This document shows positions 1-11,690 of a DNA stretch of 64,000 bases, piece after piece (position 1 is the stretch's first letter; the number at the start of each line of letters is the position of its first letter). The translations under genes and the position numbers were made by a program. The stretch spans positions 113,229,244 through 113,293,243 of the forward strand of contig NC_135716.1 of NCBI RefSeq assembly GCF_964656455.1. Direction: 5' to 3'. Below the pieces are notes generated by a model. It was not told the origin of the DNA. It saw only the letters and a list, made by a program, of their open reading frames with translations, and made no database searches. Source of the DNA: Halichoerus grypus. Taxonomy: Eukaryota > Chordata > Mammalia > Carnivora > Phocidae.

Positions 1-334
1 TGCTACACTCCCGACTGCCTTTTCTTCAAGTCCTTTCCTCTCAACTCGCCATGTTTTGCCTCTGAGCTTTCTTTGTGTTGTTTCTAACATATTAAATTGT
101 TATGAAATACTTTGGTCGTATGAACATATAAAGGTTAAGGATGAATAGTTTTTATTAAATACTGCATGCATGTAAAAGGTATGAAGATAAAAATGTAAAA
201 AGCATAATATAATTAACCCCCGTCTATCCACCGCTGTGTTGAAACCCTCTGTGTGCTTTTGCTAAATACCAGATGTCCTCTACCACCTCCTTTTCTGAAT
301 TTGGGGTTTATCATTTGTATGTATTTTCTTTAAG
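1..334. other. Non-coding start of window, no feature recognised
   Basis: AT-rich sequence with no coding potential. The last part grades into the old L1 that follows, so some of this may be decayed L1 3' sequence. No splice-flanked reading frame or RNA gene is visible. Confidence 0.5.
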
Positions 335-1290
335 TTTTATTTTGTAAGTATGTATACCTAAACAATGTGGTGTTCTTTTTGCATGTTTTTACCCTCATGT
401 AAAGTTGTCTTTATGGATCAGTAGCAACTGTTTTTTTTTAAAGATTTTATTTATTTGACAGAGAGATAGAGAGCACAAGTAGGCAGAGTGGCAGGCAGAG
501 GGAGAGGGAGAAGCAGGCTCTCCGTTGAGCAGGGAGCCGGACGTGGGGCTCGATCCCAGGACTCCGGGATCATGACCTGAGCTGAAGGCAGCCGCTTAAC
601 CGACTGAGCCACCCAGGCACCCTGCAACTGTCTTTATCCACTCAACATTGTGTTTGTGAAATTTACCCATGTTGATACGGTAACTAGTTCCTTTATCTTC
701 CTGCTATTGAGTATTGCCTTATTTGGTTATGCCATCCCTTACTTTTAGTCTACTCTTGATGAATATTTAGATTGTTTTCCATTTTTGGGGGGCAATTAAA
801 AATGAGGGTGCTGTTAAAATCTTAAACTTTTCCTGTGCACACCTGCAAAAGTTTCTTTATTGAGAAGTGGAATTGATGGGTATTAGGATGGTCACATGTT
901 CAACTTGACTAAATTGCTTCTCAAGTGATGATGTCAATTTATATGCTCCCCAAGAGTTCCTAAGATTTCTCTTGACAGTGCATCCTTGCCCACATGCAGA
1001 ATGGTAAGGTTTTGGCCAGTCAGACAGGTGGGAAATATTTCAATATTTTAATTTGCATTTCACTGTTTACTAGTGATGTTATATAGCTTTTTATGTGGTT
1101 TTTGGCCTTTTGAATATCTTACTCTTTGAAATGCCTCTTCATCTCTTTTGCTCCCCTGAAATCCTTCATGTTTTTCATGGCCTTTTTCTTTTTTATCGCA
1201 AGTTGTCATGGCATTTTATTTTTTCTTTTCAACATCCTGTTCAGCTTCTGTGGCCCTTTTTGCCCAGATGCCAAAAAAAAATCTTTGGGT
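335..1290 (-). mobile_element. Old L1 (L1M/HAL1-type) 3' region, split by a SINE
   Basis: Read on the plus strand this is the reverse complement of the end of L1 ORF2 and the 3' UTR. Recognisable blocks follow in the usual order: a 'gatgaatatttagattgt' block, 'gtgcacacctgcaaaagttt', 'agtggaattgatgggt' and 'tttaatttgcatttcactg'. The copy is heavily diverged with many indels, so it is old and dead. A SINE interrupts it at 431-623. The subfamily cannot be fixed by eye. Confidence 0.75.
431..623 (-). mobile_element. CAN-SINE (carnivoran tRNA-derived SINE)
   Basis: A T-run followed by AAGATTTTATTTATTTGACAG is the reverse complement of the SINE tail. The element ends in a head that reads, in reverse, as a tRNA-like GGTGCCTGGGTGGCTCAG. 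The flanks share GCAACTGT (424-431 and 624-631; the last T merges with the T-run), which fits a target-site duplication inside the older L1. The middle carries the younger-type text GCTGAAGGCAGCCGCTTAAC. Confidence 0.95.
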
Positions 1291-2395
1291 CCCTTCTGGA
1301 ATCTGACAGGGTTATTTTGTGGCTCACTATGAGAAAATTCATCCTATCCTAATCACACGCAAACGGGTTGAAGGAGAAGAGTGTGGTTTTGGCCTGTAGC
1401 CCTGTGTGACGTCTTCAATAACCCGTCACCTCTCAGAAGGCTGGCTTGAGGTGATGGTGGCACAGGGGACAGGAACGTACCCTGTCAGGACTCAAACCAA
1501 GGTGAGCTGCTTCAATCTCCAGGATAAAACTGGAGATTTAACGAAACTCTACACTTCAGCCTAGCACTTTTCATCTGAAAACCTCAAGGCATTCAGGAAA
1601 CACTAATTAATTAAGCTTTATAACAGCCCTGTGAAATAGGTAAGGCTATTCAGGAACGTATCTCTAGGGAAACAACATGGCAGCATGTTTAGCAACATGC
1701 AAGAATACTAAGTGGCAGGCAGTAAGGAACTACAGAACTGCAATGAAAAAATGATAAGAGTACTTGGACGTGGGGTTCTGGTGTGGAATTTGGCCTGGAT
1801 CCTGACACGGACGGCTCTAGTGTTAGCAGGAGGCTGGTCCAGGCAGCGAGTGCTGCTGGGAGCCCAGGTGGGCCTGGACCGTTTGAATCTAAGTGCAGTA
1901 CCGCAGTGGACTCTTAGATAAGATCACGTTAGGTTGCTTATTTCATAACATTAGCTACTGCTGCTCATGACTCAAAGTTTGCTTCTTTGAGGAGGGAACA
2001 GAGCTAATGTAGAAAAAAAATCAGTAAAATATGTACCCTTCTGAGTGAAAATTTCTATTTTTGATAATCAAGAGATTGCCCCTGGGTTTCTTTTTTTATC
2101 AAGACAATCTGGGGGAAGGGGAAGCCAATTAGAAAAAAATCACATCAACAATGCCAGTGTTTAGGAATTTGGAGGAAAAAATTTAAATGTTCAAAAGTTG
2201 AAAATTTAAATAGATCTGTATAGTAAAGAAAAAGTAAAGTTAGGAGGATGATCTAAATGTCTTTTGTCTTTCTAGAAATTTTTCACTTTAAGATCCTGAG
2301 TTATTCTTTATGTCCAGAAAGAATAAAAGCTATGAGCTTAAATTAAAATGAGTTTGGTGGGTCCCAGAGAATTACTAGCTCTCAGTGTTATGGGA
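1291..2395. other. Mostly unique non-coding DNA
   Basis: No gene recognised. Around 1605-1720 there are short resemblances to MIR ('ataacagccctgtgaaataggtaaggctatt', 'taagtggcaggcagtaagg' in pieces), too weak to call. The small reading frames here lack any recognisable domain. Confidence 0.5.
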
Positions 2396-2397
2396 GA

Positions 2398-2510
2398 ATA
2401 AAATGAACATTTATTGAGTATTTCTACTTTGTGCCAAGTACTTTACATATGTTAATCACCTTTAAACTTCATATATATTTCCCATACAATTAATAAATTA
2501 ACCTTACAGA
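2398..2510 (-). mobile_element. MIR SINE fragment
   Basis: The text 'acatttattgagtatttct' followed by a degenerate 'gtgccaagtactttacatat' and 'gttaatcacctttaaac' matches the reverse complement of the MIR 3' half. This is an ancient mammal-wide tRNA-derived SINE; the copy is partial. Confidence 0.75.
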
Positions 2511-2564
2511 AAGGCATAAAAATGAAAGTAAAATATTTCCTCTCTCCTCATCTGTTCTTTTGTA

Positions 2565-3605
2565 TCCAGAAAAGTTTTATGCATACACCTGTATGTGTAG
2601 AAATATGTGTGTATATGTGTGTGTGTATATATATATATATGTGGTGTATGCTACATATGTTTGCATGTATATGGGTATATAGTATGTATACTTTTTAATA
2701 TGCATGTAACTTACACAAATGGGATCATACTGTGCATACCACTGTCTATGTAACTTTTAAAATGTAATAATATATACAGGAGCTTTTTCCACTTATAGAG
2801 CAATCTCATTTTTTCTATTGGCTGCATGGTATTACATTGTATGAATGTACCAGAGTATATTAGCTTGGTTTCTGTTGATGGACATTTAGATTTTTTCCTG
2901 TTTTTGTAACGACCAACATTTATAAAGATGTATCTGTATCTCGGCATATATTTTTGAATATACATATTCATAGAAAAATTTCTAACAAGGCAGTGGCTGG
3001 GTTAAAATATATGAATGTTTAGAAATTTGACAGACAGCCAAATTACTATCTAAAAATACTAGGTAAATTTATACGTAAGTACAAATTTGGTGGAGTAGTG
3101 GAAGTTCCAGCAGGAACTTTAATAAGTTTCTCTTTCCACACAGTATTACCAACTCTAGGTATTGTGATTTTTAACTTTTTGCCAGATAAGTGAAATATGA
3201 CATCTCATTATTTTGATTTATATTTCTTTGAATTTAAGAAGTTGAACACAGTTTCATGTTTATAGGACCTTTGTCTTAGTTTTCTTAGGAACTATCTATT
3301 GAGAGACTTTGACTATTCTCTATTGTATTGTCCTTTAAAAAATTGATTTAAGGTCTTCTAAATTAGGAAATAAGGTTTTGGCATTCATATTGCACATATT
3401 TTCCCAGGTATTTTGTCTCTTGGCTTTACTTACACATTTTTTTGTACAGCTATTTTGTATCTGTGGACAGTTTTTCATTTTTTATTGCTTCTAGTTTTTG
3501 TCTTGTTTACAAAGATCTTTCCAATTCCAGGTTTATATGTGAAGTTGCCCATGTTCTAGTGCTTTCACAGCTTTTATTTTCGCAGTGTTTTGATTCCTCT
3601 GGATT
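2565..3605 (-). mobile_element. Old L1 3' region (L1M type)
   Basis: Antisense L1 3' text in order: 'cacaaatgggatcatactgt', then 'ggctgcatggtattacattg', 'ctgttgatggacatttagat', and after 3120 a diverged 'tattaccaactctaggtatt' and 'tttgccagataagtg' block. It continues through ORF2-derived text to the T-run near 3606-3620. Very decayed. A TG/TA microsatellite lies at 2605-2650. Possibly two joined fragments. Confidence 0.7.
2605..2650. repeat. (TG)n/(TA)n simple repeat
   Basis: Alternating TGTGTG then TATATATATATATATG with interruptions, inside old L1 sequence. Confidence 0.85.
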
Positions 3606-4360
3606 TTTTTTTTTTTTTAAATAAGAAGTGCTATAGTGTTGGGCTATACTTTGAAGCCGACTGAACAAATCGGGGCTATGGGAGGTGGGCTTTGTGGTAA
3701 CAAGAGGATGAGGGGACCCCTCGTTCCTGAGAGGTGATGTGATGGGCTTGTCTGAATAATTTTGCTGGCTGGCAGGAAAATTAAAGCAGTTAGGTTGAGG
3801 ACCAGGGGGAATGTACCTGGTCCTGCTCATAGGGAAACTAGTCAGGTGGGGAGCTTTCCCACTGGATGAGGGACAAACCTGGTGAAAGCAGGGGAGCTTA
3901 AGCCTTTGGAGCCATCAGGCTCCAAGATGTCAAGGCAGCACGTGAAATATCAGGCCTTACACTATAGTCTTCCAATTTCAATATTTTAGTTCATTAAAAC
4001 ATCTTCATTTTATTTATTGATTACCTTTAAAATGGGAACATGTTAAGTTTTTGCTTATTAAGTTATTCTCTGAAAAAGTACCACTTTTCTTAAACCCTGT
4101 GCTTCTAAGTAAGATTTTGCTTTGAAAAGAGTTTTGTACAGGCTTGGAAACCAAAGAACTTCCCTCTGCTGTTTCTGATAGGTCACAAAAACTGCTCCAT
4201 TCTTGAAGATAATTAAGAGGGGATAAACAACAAATGATGAAGCATATGTAGAAGATACAGTTCATAAATTCCAGGCTCTTTAACTATAAAGATATTCTTT
4301 TTTCCTTTGTAATTATAAGTATTTTGGAGGAGAGACACTTTGAAACTAAGTAAATATTTC
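3606..4360. other. Unassigned non-coding DNA
   Basis: Begins with a T-run (about 3607-3620). The stretch 3640-3960 is less AT-rich than its neighbours and could be a diverged LTR or unique sequence; I do not recognise a family. No open frame with a known domain. Confidence 0.4.
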
Positions 4361-4362
4361 AT

Positions 4363-6260
4363 TCCTCCTCAAACTTAGTTTATTCACTTACTATATTCAT
4401 ATGGACTCATAGTTTTCTATATACTTTAATAGGTTATAGTTCATTAATATCTTAATTTTAATGACCACATTGTCCCCGGTTAAGTCAGTGGGAATTCCTT
4501 CAAGCAGGTTCTATGGTCAAGGATATGGATGGGTTAGAATCTCTCATCTTGCTGCCTATTCGTCATTCCATTTTTCCAATTCTCTGCCTTTGTTTGGATC
4601 AACTATTTTTATAATTTTATTTTATTCCCTTTATTGACTTTTGATCTATATATTTTTTTCAGTGGTTATTTAAGGCTTATGGTATCCACCTTGGCTTATC
4701 ACAATCTATTTTAAAGTAATCTAGTACTTCATGTATCTTATAAGAACCATTAAGCGTATACTTCTATTTCGACTCTCCTGGCATTTGGACTTTCATTGTT
4801 ATACATCCTATTACTGTATTTGTTATGAAGTCCACAATACAGTGTAAATACAGCTTTAAAATGTCTTTTGTATTTTAAGTGATTAAAAAAAATAAAATAC
4901 TGTGTTACATTTACCCACACTTATTTACCGCTTCTTGTGTTCTTCATTGCTTGGTGTAGATTTGTCTAGATTTCCATCTGTAATCTTTTTTTCTTTTGCC
5001 TGAATGACTTCCTTTAATAGTTCTTGCAGTGCAGGTCTGCTGCTGATGAATTATTTCAGTTTTTTTATATCTGAAAAAGTCATTATTTCAGGATCATTTT
5101 TGAAACCTATTTTTTCTTAGAACAGAATTCTGGATTTAAAGGTAGTTTTACTTTCAGAACTTTGAAGCTATTGCTACATTGTCTTCTGGCTTGCATTGTT
5201 TCTGATAAGAAGTCTGCCGTCATTGTTATGATTGTTTCTGTAACTTGTCTTTTTTATGACTACTTTCCAGATTTTCTTTTTGTTGGTTTTAAATAGTTTC
5301 ATGTTAGTATGTCTTTGTATAATTTTATTCAAGTTTCTTGGAGTCAGTTGAGCTTCTTTGATCTCTGGGTATATAGCTTTCATCAACTTAGAAAATATTC
5401 AACCATTATTTTTCAAATACTTTGTCCCTATGTTTCATTCTCTTTAGGAACTCCAATTACTGATAAAAGAGGTCACTTGGAATTTTTTTTTTTTTTTAAT
5501 TTATGCTTTCTTGGCAGATAATTTCTTTTGAATGATTTCAAGTTCACTCATTTTTTTTTTCTCTGCAATGTGTAGATTATTCTTATCCTGTGCACTTTTC
5601 ATCTCAGACTGTAGTTTTTATTTTTAGAAATCTAATAGGTTTTTAAAAATATTTATCATATCTCTGGTTAACATGTTCATTCTTTTTCTAGCTTCCTGAA
5701 CACATGAAATGCAGTTACAGTAACTGTTTTAATGTCCTTGTCTACTAATTCTATCATCTGTGTCATTTCTTGGCTGGTTTTGATTGGCTGCTTCTGCTCA
5801 TCATGGGCCATGTTTTTCCTGCTCTTTGAATGCCTACTAATTTTTGATTTGATGATCTTATGATTATACCTTCTGGTGTGCTGAATATTTTTGTGTTCTT
5901 ATAATACATCATGCCTTGCTTTTAATCTTTGTTAAGCATGACCAGAACAATGTTTATTCAGCGGTACTTCTTTGGCCGTTCTTTAAGGGTGTAGTCTCAG
6001 TCCTGGTAGGAAGGAGGGCACTTGCTCTGGCCACTTATTGTCTGCAAAGCTTCTGATGGATTCCCCTTGCCTTGAATTTACCTTGGTGTTATCAGGGGGG
6101 GTCACATTTGATCTGGAGGAGGAATGAATCCACCTGGGCCACCTTCTGTTGCTAAGTGGGAGATTGGAAAACACCAGGCTTAGGTCTCTATTTGGGAGAG
6201 AGTAGGAGGACATAAGATGCTTTGTCCTCATGTTCTTCCAGTTATAGGTTTCCCTAACAA
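4363..6260 (-). mobile_element. Old L1 (L1M group), long 3' segment
   Basis: Long antisense L1M text. 4363-4560 matches a 3' UTR block ('gttatagttcattaatatc', a 'gtcagtgggaattccttcaa' block). From about 4990 the copy runs through the classic series 'gcagtgcaggtctgctgctg', 'cttctggcttgcattgtttc', 'gataagaagtctgc', 'gtccttgtctactaattcta' and 'tctgtgtcatttcttggctg'. The order is collinear but diverged, with a T-run at about 5481-5495. No intact reading frame. Probably one copy, possibly two. Confidence 0.8.
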
Positions 6261-6409
6261 GTGTTCACCTTTCTCTTTCCACCTTTCAGAATTCTACTTT
6301 GGTTGCCTCTTATATTATTACTAGGGTTGTACTTTGTGGAGTGGGGGTGGGGGAGGGTGTCTATGATCTTTAGTTAGGATCAGAAGTCTCAAGATTTGCC
6401 TTTTTTTTT

Positions 6410-6795
6410 GTAAATAGGAAATTATTTTTCATGGCAAAAAACACATGCTGTAAAATTGACCATTTTAATCTTTAAGTGTACAGTTCAGTGGCATATTAAG
6501 TACATTCATACATTATGTATCTATCTCCAGAATGTTTCCATCTTCCAGACTGAAATCTTGTACCCATTGAATGCTAACTCCCCATTTCCCTCTTTTCTCC
6601 CAGGCTCTGGTAATTAATTATACCTCCTGTCTCTATGAATTTGACTACTCTAGGTATCTCATATAAGTGGAATCCTACAGTATTTGTCTTTTTGTGACTG
6701 GCTTATTTAACTTAGCATAATGTCCTCTGGCTCATCCATGTCATAGCATGTGTCATAATTTCCTTGCTTTTTAAGGCTTCTTTTTTAAATGGTAA
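6410..6795 (-). mobile_element. Old L1 3' fragment (L1M group)
   Basis: Reverse complement of a standard L1M block: 'aagtgtacagttcagtggca', 'actaactccccattt', 'tatgaatttgactactctag', 'gtggaatcctacagtatttg', 'cttagcataatgtcctctgg'. The match is closer than for the neighbouring L1s, but there is no open frame. It ends abruptly after 'tttttaaggcttc'. Confidence 0.85.
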
Positions 6796-7433
6796 TTTCC
6801 CTGTGTATGGAAGCCTATCTAGGCTGATATTTTTCCTTTCCATTGTTTGCTGATCTTCAGAGACAACTCTGTCATGGTCAGAACCACAACCTGCCAACTA
6901 ATTGCTTCTTAAACCAAACTTTTTAAACCAATTCTCTTGCTTTTCATCAATCCTCCCATCATTTAATTGGGACATATGTGGTTCTTTCAATTCCTAAACC
7001 TAGTTAGGTTTGAGCCAGTTTACCTCTTTTTGATGTCATCTATGACAGGGGTTAAGATTGTAGTTTTTCTCTGCTTTGATAAACTAGTCACCACATATCC
7101 ATCTTTCCATTTTTCAGAAAAGCAGTAAATTTTGAGTTGTCATTTCCTCTCCTGTTCTTTGTGGAGAATCAGATTCCAATCTGAGGTGTTTAACCAAAAG
7201 CCACCCATTTAGTACTCTACTGGTATCTGGTGCAAAACGTTATTACACACGTAGGGGTAAAACTTACAAAAATAATTCAGCCAATTTAATGTAGGAATGT
7301 GTCAAAAGAACATCAAGATCAAGTTATTTTAGGAATGAAGTTGAACAAAATGAAATTTATCCATGTAATCACAAATTAAAAGAGCAAAATTACCTGATTA
7401 AATAAATAGATGCTGAGGGGCACCTGGTAAAAT
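6796..7433. other. Unassigned non-coding DNA
   Basis: AT-rich, no recognisable repeat or gene. An 11-base 'ggggcacctgg' at about 7417-7427 resembles a SINE head but has no body behind it. Confidence 0.45.
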
Positions 7434-7448
7434 TTAGCAGCCATTCTT

Positions 7449-7653
7449 TTTTTTTTTTTTTTTTTAAAGATTTTATTTATTTATTTGACAGAGAGAGACA
7501 CAGCGAGAGAGGGAACAAAGTGGGGGCAGTGGGAGAGGGAGAAGGAGGCTTCCCGCAGAGCAGGGAGCCCGATGCGGGGCTCGATCCCAGGACCCTGGGA
7601 TCATGACCTGAGCCGAAGGCAGACACTTAACGACTGAGCCACCCAGGCGCCCC
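7449..7653 (-). mobile_element. CAN-SINE, full length, young-looking
   Basis: T-run, AAAGATTTTATTTATTTATT, GA-rich middle and tRNA-like head (reverse of GGGGCGCCTGGGTGGCTCAG). It is flanked by a perfect 15-bp duplication TTAGCAGCCATTCTT at 7434-7448 and 7654-7668. The intact duplication and good match point to a recent insertion that could be polymorphic or lineage-specific. Confidence 0.97.
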
Positions 7654-7739
7654 TTAGCAGCCATTCTTAATAAAAACTAAGCAAAATAGGAATAGATGGG
7701 GACAACTTAAACATTATAAAGACTAACAAAACTCTGTAT

Positions 7740-7959
7740 CAGAGAATCAGCAAACTATGGCTTGTGAGCCAAACATACCTTGCCACCCATTTTTATAAAT
7801 AAAGTTTCATTGGACCACAGCTATGCTCATTCATCAATGTATTGTCTGCTTATCATCCTTGTGATATGATAGTGGAGTAATTGTGGCAAGAACCATATAG
7901 ACCATGAAGTCTAAAATATTTACTATCTGGCCTTCTTATAGAAAGTTTGCTGACCCCTA
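7740..7959. mobile_element. hAT-Charlie-type MITE (MER group)
   Basis: A non-autonomous DNA transposon with inverted ends: 5' 'cagagaatcagcaaact' pairs with the reverse of 3' 'agtttgctgacccctat'. The interior has the familiar 'aataaagtttcattggacca', 'tattgtctgcttatc' and 'taaaatatttactatctggc'. I recognise the family text but am not certain of the MER number. It carries no transposase. Confidence 0.8.
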
Positions 7960-8071
7960 TACTAGAGAGTTAAATGATGAAGTTATTCCTAGCAAAATGT
8001 AGGAATAATTCAGGGATGTGCTTTATTCCAAATATGATCCATTCTGTCCTCCATTTATCAGGAAAGGTGAT

Positions 8072-8252
8072 TTTTTTTTTTTTTAAGATTTTACTTATTT
8101 GAGAGAGAGAGAGCGTGCACAAGTTGGGAGGAGAGGGAGAAGCAGACTCCCCGCTAGCAGGGGAGCCCAATGTGGGACTCGATCCCAGGACCCTGAGATC
8201 ATAACCTGAGCCGAAGGCACATGCTTAACTGACTGAGCCACTCAGGTGCCCC
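8072..8252 (-). mobile_element. CAN-SINE
   Basis: T-run, AAGATTTTACTTATTTGAGA, GA-rich body and reversed tRNA-like head ending GGTGCCCC. Flanked by a perfect 12-bp duplication AGGAAAGGTGAT at 8060-8071 and 8253-8264. Confidence 0.96.
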
Positions 8253-8299
8253 AGGAAAGGTGATCTTCTTAAATATAAATCTGATCAGGTAATTTTCTT

Positions 8300-8785
8300 G
8301 ATGAGATTCTTTGATGTTTTTCCTATCATAGTTGGGGAAAAGAATCTAAATTCCTTACTGTGACCTGCAAGCAAGGTCATGTAGGCCTATCCTTTGGAGG
8401 CCTTTCCAACCCACTGTCAACTCTTCCTCTCCTTCACTTTGCTTCAGTTCCACTGATGGTCTTTTAGGTCATGAAGACTCCCATTCTTTCCTATCTTAGG
8501 GCTTGCACACACTTTTCTCACTCCCTGAAATTTTGTGCCCCTGTCTTCTCCTGGTGAGTTCCTCAGGTTCTAGTAGGTCCCACTTCAATGTCATTATCTC
8601 AGAGATCTTGCCTTTCTTTGTCATTTTCTGTCTCTAGATCTTATTTCTTTTCTTTACAGTACTTGTTACAATTTGCAGTTGTTTTACTTGTCTGTTGACT
8701 TGTTTTGTTTTGTTTTCCCTTCTAGAATATAAGTTCTATGAGGGCAGAAATTTAGTCATTCTGGGTCCTTGCTCTTTCTATTTGT
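8300..8785 (+). mobile_element. L2 (LINE2) 3' portion
   Basis: Sense L2 text in order: a degraded 'aaattccttactgtgacctg' with 'aaggtcatgtaggcctatcc', then 'gggcttgcacacacttttct', 'cccacttcaatgtc', and 'tagaatataagttctatgag' with 'ggcagaaattt'. This is the 3' end of the ancient CR1-like L2. No coding capacity remains. Confidence 0.85.
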
Positions 8786-8900
8786 TAAATAGATGAAGAT
8801 ACAAGTTTAGTAACTTTTCCAACCATAATCAGTAAAATGTGGCTGGGATTTAAATTCATGCCTGCAGAATGATCTCCACTCTACTGTTCATTGCCATGCA
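8785..8900 (-). mobile_element. MIR fragment
   Basis: A degraded 'agtaacttttccaacc', 'gtggctgggatttaaattca' and 'tgatctccactctactg' match the reverse complement of the MIR tRNA-related half. It abuts the L2 upstream. Confidence 0.65.
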
Positions 8901-8929
8901 AAGTCTATCCATGTAGTCATCCATTTTTT

Positions 8930-9530
8930 TGATTCATTAGATAAGCATTTATTGAGCACATGCTAAGCGTCATGCTTTAGGGGTGGGGGTTATGGAGACA
9001 CAAGTGGAAGGCTGTGAGACTTAAAGAAGCTCACAGCCTGGCAGGAGACCTAATCAATCAACAGCTGGTTACAGTGGAGCCTGATAACCTCTATAATAAA
9101 GGACTAAAGAGGAGGGAACCCTCATTGGCTTCTGAAGAGTAAGGAACGAAGGTAGAGCTGGAGTTTGAAGGCATACCTTGTATGTATTATGTATTATATT
9201 ACAACCTAATGTAATGCCAGGATACTTGAGACACTAGTAAAGTTTGGTTATTGTACTTAGGAATAGGAGAACCAGAAAATTGTGGGAATGAGGGTGTGTG
9301 GAAACAAGTTCTAAGAAGCAAGAGTAGCATAGGAAAAAGAATGGAGATGAGCTAGAATATGGTCCATTTGAGGAAATGCAGAGACAAGCTTGGGAGAGAT
9401 AGATGGGGTATACTGGGGAGTGGCGGGAGATGAAATTAGGGCACAGGGGTAGATGATGAAGTACATTACATACTGAACATGGAAGGGGAGCCATTGAAGG
9501 ACAATGGTATGAATTGAATTATTTAGAAGC
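8930..9530 (-). mobile_element. L2 3' portion, antisense
   Basis: Starts with the L2 end 'aagcatttattgagcacatg', then 'ctcacagcctggcaggagac', and finishes near 'gggagccattgaaggacaat', the usual order for reverse L2. Much of the middle is decayed. It lies head-to-head with the L2 at 8300-8785, so it is a separate insertion. Confidence 0.75.
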
Positions 9531-10575
9531 AACAACTAGAGAAAACATGCTCTCTTTCTGTTGTCCTATTTGGGTAAGAGTTTTGCCAGAAGATTTGATG
9601 CATCCTTAAATCAAACTTCTTTTGAAAAGTGTAGGCTTCTATAGTGCTGATTTTGCAATTTTTTTCCTGAGAGAAATTTACTTCAGTGCCTGGCAGTCGT
9701 ATGCTGTTTACATTCTTAACCACTTTTAAAATACCTCAGAAACTCTGGTACACTCTCCTCTGCAGGCCCAGGAAGGAGAATTGACCTGTAACTTGCTTAG
9801 TGAAACCCTGCCCCTGCATGATTCCCCCCAGGTAGAGGACTGGGGCATGCAGGGTAAACTACAGGCCTTGAATGTGTCTTTGCCTCCCTCTTTGGAGCCA
9901 GAGACAGTCAGGAAATAAATACCTTCTTATGTTGAGTCAAGTTCAAAACAACATGCATGGCACCCAATTTACACCTGTGGGGAAAGAAGAAGCTTCAACT
10001 AGAGCTAATTGAATAGCTTTGCCCTTGTAGCAGCCACTTGTGCTTCTGCTAGTGGAAAGAAGGCCCTTGGAGAACCAAGAATCAGGTAGCCTACTTTCCC
10101 TGGGAATCCTTGCATTCTGGAGAAGTACAGGATTTAGAAGAATTTTTTTTTTTCCTGTTTTCTGAGCACATGGAGTGTGTGCAAGATGAGCAATCTGTTA
10201 CTTCTCTGACAGCTGCCGCGGGCCCCTCTGAGGCCTCCTGACAACAAGCTGACAACAGAGAGCAGTCTCTGGGTATAGGCTACTGAAAGGGGGTCCCAAA
10301 GTAGAGTACAGGGTCCTATCTTGAAAGAATCCATCATCTGGTGGCTTCACAGATACTCACCTCTGGAGGACTATTCAAGGTAGTGACTAGTGAGTCAGGA
10401 TAGAACGACCAGACTTGCTGAGGGTCTTTCAGAGAATGGGAAGAGCCAGACAAGGCTTCCCAACAGTGATGAATTAGGAGCAGGACCTTGAGATTAATTT
10501 GGGGTTTGACTTGAAGGAGAAGATGTGAGGCCATTCTCGACAGGTGGAAAGCCAGAGAAGTTGACGATAGGTCTT
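9531..10575. other. Mostly unique non-coding DNA
   Basis: No repeat or gene recognised. Several short frames overlap on the minus strand without domains. 10160-10540 is more GC-rich than average. Confidence 0.45.
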
Positions 10576-10579
10576 ATAG

Positions 10580-10915
10580 ATAGTTCTGGTGATCTATTTA
10601 ATCCGGTCTCTGCCCTGCTTACAACCTGTCGCTGGTTCCTCATCACCTGTAGGATAAAGTATAAGCCCTTAGCCTGACATATCATCAGCCTCTGCTTACC
10701 TCTCCAGCCTCTTCATCCCCCCCCCCCCCCACCCTGTGCCTTGGTCATTACGCCTTAGCAATACCTTCCTCGTACCTCTCTTTGAGTACTCCATGCTATT
10801 TCATGCCTTCGTGATTTTGCCATGAATGTGTCCTCTTCCTGGGATGTTCGTTCTTGCCCCCTCAGCCTGATGAAGTCTCTCTCAATCACCAGAGCCCTTC
10901 TGAGACCTCACTAGC
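10580..10915 (+). mobile_element. L2 3' portion
   Basis: 'tctgccctgcttacaacctg', a degraded 'aggataaagtataagccctt', 'cttacctctccagcctcttc', a C-run, and 'tcttcctgggatgttcgttc' match sense L2 in order. A homopolymer of about 14 C (10717-10731) replaces part of the consensus. Confidence 0.8.
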
Positions 10916-11009
10916 TGTCCAGGTCACTTAGTGAAGGGAGTCGGGTAAATCCATCGGGTCTGATTCCAGAGCCTTTGCTGTTCACCACGGTTCTGTAGCT
11001 GGGTCTTAA

Positions 11010-11500
11010 TTTATAAAAGTGACTGATGATATGGAGAGTCAGTGCCATTGAAAGAAGAGTTTAATCTAACTCACAATTCTTCTGGAAACAAGAGGCATGG
11101 CTTGCCACCCAGGGCCACAGAGGAACACTAGGAAGCAGAAGCAGGAACAATGACAGGTTTTGGCCAGGGCCTTTATTGGAGTTTCTGAGGGAAGACAAAG
11201 TAGGGCAGGGTAAATAGTTGAGGGTTGGCTAGTTTGCAATAGGGGTGGTCTCTTGCCTGCTACCTGACCCTAGGATGATTGCTTTCTGAGGTATTTAGGC
11301 CAGATAAAAGAGCTTTTGTTCCGGACTGGGTAGTTTGCATTCAAAGGCAAGCTCCTGGCTCAGTCCCTTGCTACCTTGAAGAATTGGTTTGCCCTAGGAG
11401 GGGCAGTCTGTTCCCAGTCAGAAAGGTTTTTTCAAAGATGTCAAAACATCATAATATACAGGGGAGAAAAAGACTGGTACAACTGATATGCTATCTCTAA
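11010..11500 (-). mobile_element. Probable solitary endogenous retrovirus LTR
   Basis: Read on the minus strand, the segment carries an AATAAA (reverse complement at 11172-11177) followed by about 150 bp of C/T-rich R-U5-like sequence, with a CCTCAGAAAG-rich U3-like part upstream. This arrangement resembles class I or ERVL LTRs. I cannot name the family or fix the ends, and no internal retroviral genes flank it. Inferred, not proven. Confidence 0.45.
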
Positions 11501-11539
11501 GAAAAAAATCCATCATTCACAATTTGTTTTCTGACCACA

Positions 11540-11690
11540 TGAGTTAGTCTCAGTGGATGAGCTGAGTGCTTTGGGAATAAAAGTGCCCTGGGTTCGAATT
11601 CCTTCCTGCAACATTACTTTGAGCAAGACCTATTTTACCCGTGGGCTTAATTTTTCTCACTTGTAAAATGACTACATTGATCTTATATAT
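11540..11690 (+). mobile_element. MIR fragment
   Basis: 'cctgggttcgaattccttcc' is the MIR tRNA-like box B region. It is followed by 'gagcaagacctattttaccc' and 'ttctcacttgtaaaatgact', in MIR order. Confidence 0.8.

Noticed and set aside
7417..7427. GGGGCACCTGG resembling a SINE head in sense orientation
   Set aside because: Only 11 bases match and no SINE body follows; probably chance.
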